Assembly (NCBI GenBank): GCA_963678575.2
Contig: CAXXHV010000002.1
Coordinates: 186,001-250,000, forward strand
Direction: 5' to 3'
Length of the DNA stretch: 64,000 bases
From: Pleomorphochaeta sp963678575
Lineage (GTDB): Bacteria; Spirochaetota; Spirochaetia; Sphaerochaetales; Sphaerochaetaceae
Below are positions 60,409 through 64,000 of this stretch, in pieces. Position 1 is the stretch's first letter, and each line of letters opens with the position of its first letter. Below the pieces are notes generated by a model. The model was not told the origin of the DNA. It did no database searches and saw nothing but the letters and a program-made list of their open reading frames with translations. Made by a program: the position numbers and the translations under genes.

Positions 60409-60467
60409 AAAACTCCAATTGATTTTTCAACAACTTTGTGCAGTCAAGTTTTTCAACTGGAGTTTTT
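60405..60467. terminator. Bidirectional intrinsic terminator
   Basis: AACTCCAATTGA (60411-60422) and TCAACTGGAGTT (60453-60464) pair with one mismatch; A run before and T run after. It lies between the convergent PNPOx-like and ZIP genes. Confidence 0.82.
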
Positions 60468-60485
60468 TTATTTAAATTTTTTTGT

Positions 60486-61265
60486 TTAGCCTAAGGCCAC
60501 ATCCAAAACCATCATTAATACAAATCCAAATGCAACTGAAATCGTTGCAATATCTGAATGGTCTCCAATTTGTGCTTCTGGAACAAGCTCTTCAACTACA
60601 ACATAAATCATAGCTCCTGCAGCAAATGCTAAGAAATAGGGAAGTATATTTGCTATTGCTTGTGTTAGTAAAATGGTTATAAGACCTGCTAAAGGCTCTA
60701 CTACTCCTGAAAGAGTTCCATAAGTAAAAGCTCGTTTTTTTGAAAGGCCTTCTGATCTAAGTGGCATTGAAATAATAGCTCCTTCTGGGAAGTTTTGGAT
60801 AGCTATTCCAATTGCAAGAACATAAGCGCCAGAAATAGTAATTAATGGATTTTGGGCAAGAACTCCAGCAAAAACAACACCTACTGCCATACCTTCTGGG
60901 ATATTGTGTAAAGTAACTGCTAAGACAAGCATAGTTTTTTTCTTTAAATGAGAATGAACACCTTCTGGTGTTTTACTATAAGCATGAAGGTGAGGAATTA
61001 ATTTATCTAATAAAAGTAAAAAGAATACACCGAGAAGAAAGCCTACTGCCGGTGGAATCCATTCAATTTTACCTTGATTTGCTGCCATATCTATAGCTGG
61101 AATTAATAATGACCAAACTGATGCTGCAATCATAACTCCTGAAGCAAAGCCTAATAGAGCTTTTTGAATTTTTAAACTCATTTTATTTCTCATAAAGAAA
61201 ACCATACCTGAGCCTAAAGTTGTTCCAATAAAAGGAATCATTAATCCCCATAAGACATTATTCAT
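60486..61265 (-). CDS. ZIP-family metal transporter
   Basis: A 259-aa ZIP (GufA-type) importer of Zn2+ or other divalent metal, eight predicted helices. The metal-site helices carry HNIPEGMAVGVVFAG and NFPEGAIISMPLR, the paired motifs of ZIP proteins. A His-rich cytoplasmic loop (HLHAYSKTPEGVHSHL) lies between helices 3 and 4. Good ribosome-binding site (AAAGGAGAT) before the ATG. Confidence 0.92.
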   Translation of the reverse strand: MNNVLWGLMIPFIGTTLGSGMVFFMRNKMSLKIQKALLGFASGVMIAASVWSLLIPAIDMAANQGKIEWIPPAVGFLLGVFFLLLLDKLIPHLHAYSKTPEGVHSHLKKKTMLVLAVTLHNIPEGMAVGVVFAGVLAQNPLITISGAYVLAIGIAIQNFPEGAIISMPLRSEGLSKKRAFTYGTLSGVVEPLAGLITILLTQAIANILPYFLAFAAGAMIYVVVEELVPEAQIGDHSDIATISVAFGFVLMMVLDVALG

Positions 61266-61500
61266 TAAATATCTCCTTTCTTTTTGTCAATATGATATTA
61301 CTTTTCTCCAGTTATTTAAATATAACACAATAAAAAAATACTTTATTTAATAGTTTATATTTAGATTATATCATAGCAATGGAATTTAAAAAGAATATTT
61401 TAAAGAGTTAGTATTTATTAAGGTCTTATAATTTTTGAATTATTGATTAAATTAATTGCTAATTTTTATTAGCTTATTAGTTGGTGTAAGTATTTTATTG

Positions 61501-61538
61501 TTGCCAAAACATATTGTATGAGGGATAATATATATCCC
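61501..61538 (+). promoter_or_regulatory. Promoter of the phosphatase-like lipoprotein gene
   Basis: TTGCCA (61501-61506), 17 bases, GATAAT (61524-61529). GGGATA and TATCCC (61522-61527 and 61533-61538) form a small hairpin overlapping the -10 and the probable start site. Confidence 0.5.
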
Positions 61539-61558
61539 AATTTTAAGGAGGAGAAAAA

Positions 61559-62674
61559 ATGAAAAAAATCAAGAATTTGTTTTTATTAGTGTTAATTTCT
61601 TTTGCATTAGTAATATCTAGTTGTAATTCAACTCAAGATAATATGCAAATGACAATGGAAAAAGAATCTGTTGTCTATAATGATGTTGAATCTTCAATTG
61701 TTGCAGCAGATAAGTATGGAAATTTGGAAACTGATTTATCAGCAACTATGTTGATGGAAGAAGGCTATGATTATGGTGATATGGTTAAAATAAGTATTGG
61801 AGAGGATTCTTATCAAGCACCAATTGTTTCAACTTATAGTGATGTGGATGTTGGTAATTTTTTAATTCGAATTAAAGAAGATAATGTATATTTTGCTATT
61901 AACTATGGTAACTGTTTAAAGAAAACAGGTGCAAGTGAAGGTACAAAAATTGTTATATCTATGACAGATAAAGGCTCTTATTTATTAGAATATCAAACAA
62001 GACATTTAACAAAATCAGAAGAAAGAAATGACTATGACAGTGATGAAATGTTTGCTAATTTTAGAACAATTAGTGCAGGTGATATCAAAGCTGGTATAGT
62101 TTATAGATCTTGTAACCCAGCTTTAGCTGATGCTAGAGCTCCATATGCTGAAAATCTTGCTAAAAAATATGGAATAAACACAATAATTAATTTAGCAGAT
62201 AATGAAGAAAGTTTAAAAGAACATATGAATACAATAACTTGGTATAAAGATATGTATGAAATGGGAAAAGTTATTTTATTAGATATGGATGTTGATTATA
62301 CTTCTGTTGATTTTGGCCAAAAATTAGCTAAAGGATTTATTTTCTTAAGTGAAAACAAAGGACCTTATTTAATTCATTGTAACGAAGGTAAAGATAGAGC
62401 TGGATTTGCTGCTGTAGTATTAGAAGCCCTAATGAATGCTTCATTAGAAGAAATTGAAACAGATTATATGATGAGTTATTCTAATTATTATGGTGTTGAA
62501 AAAGGTACAATGCAATATGATTATATTGCAGATACACCATTCAATATGTTAAAAAATATTGCTAATGGAACAGAAGTAAAAGATTTAAATTTATCTATGA
62601 TAGCTGAAAAGTATTTAATGAGTATTGGTTTAAATAATAATCAAATAATGGCTATAAAAAATAATTTAAAATAA
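61559..62674 (+). CDS. Lipoprotein with tyrosine-phosphatase-like domain
   Basis: A 371-aa exported protein: signal with lipobox VISSC (Cys22). Residues 45-150 are a beta-rich N-terminal part (SAM hydroxide-like folds are possible; YGNCLKKTGASEG). The C-terminal 200 residues are a tyrosine/dual-specificity phosphatase domain with the P-loop HCNEGKDRAG (Cys274, Arg280), preceded by IVYRSCNPALADARAPYAE and NTIINLADNEES, the usual Y_phosphatase3-like pattern. It would remove phosphate from phosphotyrosine or phosphoinositide outside the cytoplasm. AAGGAGGAG before the ATG. No kinase in the window. Confidence 0.82.
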   Translation: MKKIKNLFLLVLISFALVISSCNSTQDNMQMTMEKESVVYNDVESSIVAADKYGNLETDLSATMLMEEGYDYGDMVKISIGEDSYQAPIVSTYSDVDVGNFLIRIKEDNVYFAINYGNCLKKTGASEGTKIVISMTDKGSYLLEYQTRHLTKSEERNDYDSDEMFANFRTISAGDIKAGIVYRSCNPALADARAPYAENLAKKYGINTIINLADNEESLKEHMNTITWYKDMYEMGKVILLDMDVDYTSVDFGQKLAKGFIFLSENKGPYLIHCNEGKDRAGFAAVVLEALMNASLEEIETDYMMSYSNYYGVEKGTMQYDYIADTPFNMLKNIANGTEVKDLNLSMIAEKYLMSIGLNNNQIMAIKNNLK

Positions 62675-62730
62675 TAATAAAAAATTAAAAAGGGTTCACC
62701 TTATAAAGTTGTGCCTTTTGTTAAATAGCA

Positions 62731-62771
62731 AAAAAAATGATAAAACATAGAGATTTTCTCTATGTTTTATC
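62731..62771. terminator. Strong terminator hairpin between convergent genes
   Basis: GATAAAACATAGAGA (62739-62753) pairs perfectly over 15 bases with TCTCTATGTTTTATC (62757-62771), 3-base loop. A T run of eight follows on the minus strand only, so it serves mainly the AraC-type gene. Confidence 0.82.
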
Positions 62772-62818
62772 AGTACATATCTACAACTTAAAAAAAACAT
62801 TATTAAAAATGATAATTT

Positions 62819-63697
62819 TTATTTTTTGTCAACTGAAATCCATATTTCACACTCATAATTACTAGCTGACATATTACCTTTAGGATATACTTCTAAATAA
62901 TATCCACCACTTGGTTTATATTCACTTGAAGGAAAGAATTCTGAATAAATAGTTTTTAATAAACTTTGTATGGCAATTGGCATAGGTCCAATAGATTTGA
63001 AAATAGCCCAATTAAGAGAAGGTATTAAATCAACTTGGAAGTCTCCTTCAACTTTTTCTCCGTTATAGGAAACGCCTATTCCGTAGGGAAATTCTTTTTT
63101 TCTATCAGAGTTTTCAAAGCATATTCCAATTGCAGAATCTTTAAATATCTCATTACCATTAAAATATTTTGATAATAAGGTATTAAGAGAGCCGTCTTTT
63201 TGACATTCAGTCCAAAAATGTGGTATTTGTTTTTGTGATTCTTCCATTTCTATTGGGAAATACTTTTTCTTTGAGATTAATTTAAATTCATCGTGTTTTT
63301 CAATGCGATAATTCATAATGCTTCCTCCATCTAATTTTAATTTTACAGAAATTTTTGAAAAGGATTTAAGCTTTCCACCATTTTTTTTAATTTGGGAAGG
63401 ATTAATTTCATGGAAATTATAAAAAGCTCTTGAGAAACTCTCCGGAGATTCATAGCCATATTTGAATGCAACATCAATTACTTTTTGGTTTGTGGAAGCC
63501 AATTCGCTTCCTGCTAAAGAAAGACGTCTATTTCTAATATACTCACCTAAAGTATAGTTGCATAATATTGAAAAAACTCTTTGGAAATTGAATGTTGAAG
63601 AATTTGCAATTTTTGCAACCTTTTCATAATCGATTTCCTCTGTTAAATTATCTTCAATATAATTTATTGCATTCTGAAGACTTTTTATCCAATCCAT
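62819..63697 (-). CDS. AraC-family regulator with GyrI-like effector domain
   Basis: A 292-aa regulator. Residues 1-110 hold the two AraC helix-turn-helix units (INYIEDNLTEEIDYEKVAKIANSSTFNFQRVF and VIDVAFKYGYESPESFSRAFYNFHEINPSQI). The rest is a GyrI-like/effector-binding domain (RIEKHDEFKLISKKKYFPIEME and GYYLEVYPKGN). Such proteins sense small toxic or drug-like molecules. ATG at 63697 chosen because TGGAG precedes it; the frame extends 22 codons further without support. Adjacent genes give no target. Confidence 0.9.
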   Translation of the reverse strand: MDWIKSLQNAINYIEDNLTEEIDYEKVAKIANSSTFNFQRVFSILCNYTLGEYIRNRRLSLAGSELASTNQKVIDVAFKYGYESPESFSRAFYNFHEINPSQIKKNGGKLKSFSKISVKLKLDGGSIMNYRIEKHDEFKLISKKKYFPIEMEESQKQIPHFWTECQKDGSLNTLLSKYFNGNEIFKDSAIGICFENSDRKKEFPYGIGVSYNGEKVEGDFQVDLIPSLNWAIFKSIGPMPIAIQSLLKTIYSEFFPSSEYKPSGGYYLEVYPKGNMSASNYECEIWISVDKK

Positions 63698-63855
63698 TTT
63701 TTTTCTCCATTTCTGTATAAGATAGATTAACCTTATAATAGCATAAAAAATAATTCCTAACATTTTATGCTTTTGGATGTAGGATTTATTTTTATTAATA
63801 TTATGTTCTTTAGTTATATTAGTTACTATGATAACATGACTTTAGGAGATAAAAT

Positions 63856-64000
63856 ATGAGAAAAATAAAGCAGTTAATTTTAGAAGTTCAAAGAAATGGT
63901 CTGCCACAATATGTAAAACAATCTATAGAAATTTCATCTAATGGAGTTATTAATCATTGTTTATACCCCATGGTTTATTTAGGTCAAATGAAAAAATATG
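63856..64000 (+). CDS. Partial gene running off the window, unknown
   Basis: Starts with ATG at 63856 after TTAGGAG and is open to the last base (48 codons: begins MRKIKQLILEVQRNGLPQYV). The visible part is basic and helical and recalls no family. Coding is supported by the good ribosome-binding site. Confidence 0.6.
   Translation, partial: MRKIKQLILEVQRNGLPQYVKQSIEISSNGVINHCLYPMVYLGQMKKY

Noticed and set aside
1..64000. tRNA, rRNA, prophage or insertion sequences
   Set aside because: No cloverleaf with a CCA-end pattern, no rRNA-like G/C-rich stretch and no integrase or transposase gene is visible. Gp37/Gp68-like is the only phage-related family and stands alone.

Overview
The window is a 64 kb, strongly AT-rich stretch of bacterial chromosome carrying roughly 47 protein genes, no rRNA or tRNA that I can see, and no phage or insertion-sequence block. 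I infer an anaerobic, probably host-associated spirochaete. The solute-binding proteins begin with the '...FANGQKE', '...FANGNSE' or '...ASGAKE' N-termini typical of Treponema/Sphaerochaeta-type spirochaetes. There are several Cys-anchored lipoproteins and one lipoprotein with a C-terminal outer-membrane barrel, and the metabolism is oxygen-sensitive ([FeFe]-hydrogenase maturases, YgfK/XdhD). The lineage call rests on these features alone and is moderately sure.

Layout. 0.3-2.9 kb: hydG-hydE, two radical-SAM maturases of [FeFe]-hydrogenase. 3.3-6.2 kb: a MarR regulator translationally coupled to a four-domain CoA-disulfide reductase/rhodanese/TusA/DsrE fusion (sulfane-sulfur handling). 6.3-20.5 kb: two sister carbohydrate ABC-transporter loci, each with a closely related LacI regulator. 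The first has the ATPase and is followed by a GDPD-like protein. The second lacks an ATPase and is followed by a PfkB kinase, a sugar-phosphate isomerase-like protein and an MBL hydrolase. 21.3-26.2 kb: a membrane-anchored coiled-coil protein, two PLP beta-family enzymes and an MFS transporter. 26.5-38.9 kb: the anaerobic purine/urate cluster ygfK-ssnA-ygeY-(8-oxoguanine deaminase-like)-ygfM-xdhD-ygeW.

39.0-51.8 kb: a caspase-like lipoprotein, a REC-GGDEF(degenerate)-EAL protein, an ABC-F ATPase, a COG2509 flavoprotein with a hypoxanthine-DNA glycosylase, a lipoprotein-barrel, a cation/proton antiporter behind a fluoride-riboswitch-like leader, a TPR protein, a DUF364-type protein and yjdF behind a structured leader. 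51.8-57.3 kb: a LacI regulator divergent from an operon of a variant EPSP-synthase-like enzyme plus a TAXI-TRAP transporter. 57.5-64 kb: a DUF2089/YvlB-like module, a PUA-like plus Gp37/Gp68-like radical-SAM pair, a PNPOx-fold protein, a ZIP transporter, a lipoprotein phosphatase, an AraC/GyrI-like regulator and the start of one more gene.

How the parts work together. The purine genes would deaminate and hydroxylate/reduce purines through YgfK (flavin/Fe-S electron hub), YgfM (FAD) and XdhD (Mo), then process ureido products with YgeY and YgeW. The ygfK and ygeW promoters share a tandem GTTGCA motif at the same distance from -35, and ygeW has a perfect 12-bp-arm palindrome over its -10. Solute-binding-protein genes of all three transporter operons are separated from their permeases by strong, sequence-unrelated hairpins. 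Most directional blocks end in good intrinsic terminators, many of them bidirectional.

The least ordinary items are the fluoride-type riboswitch with a terminator that overlaps the start site of the antiporter, the yjdF leader with its anti-Shine-Dalgarno, the shared purine-promoter motif, the EPSP-synthase homologue lacking two active-site positions inside a LacI/TRAP operon, and two genes that look leaderless.
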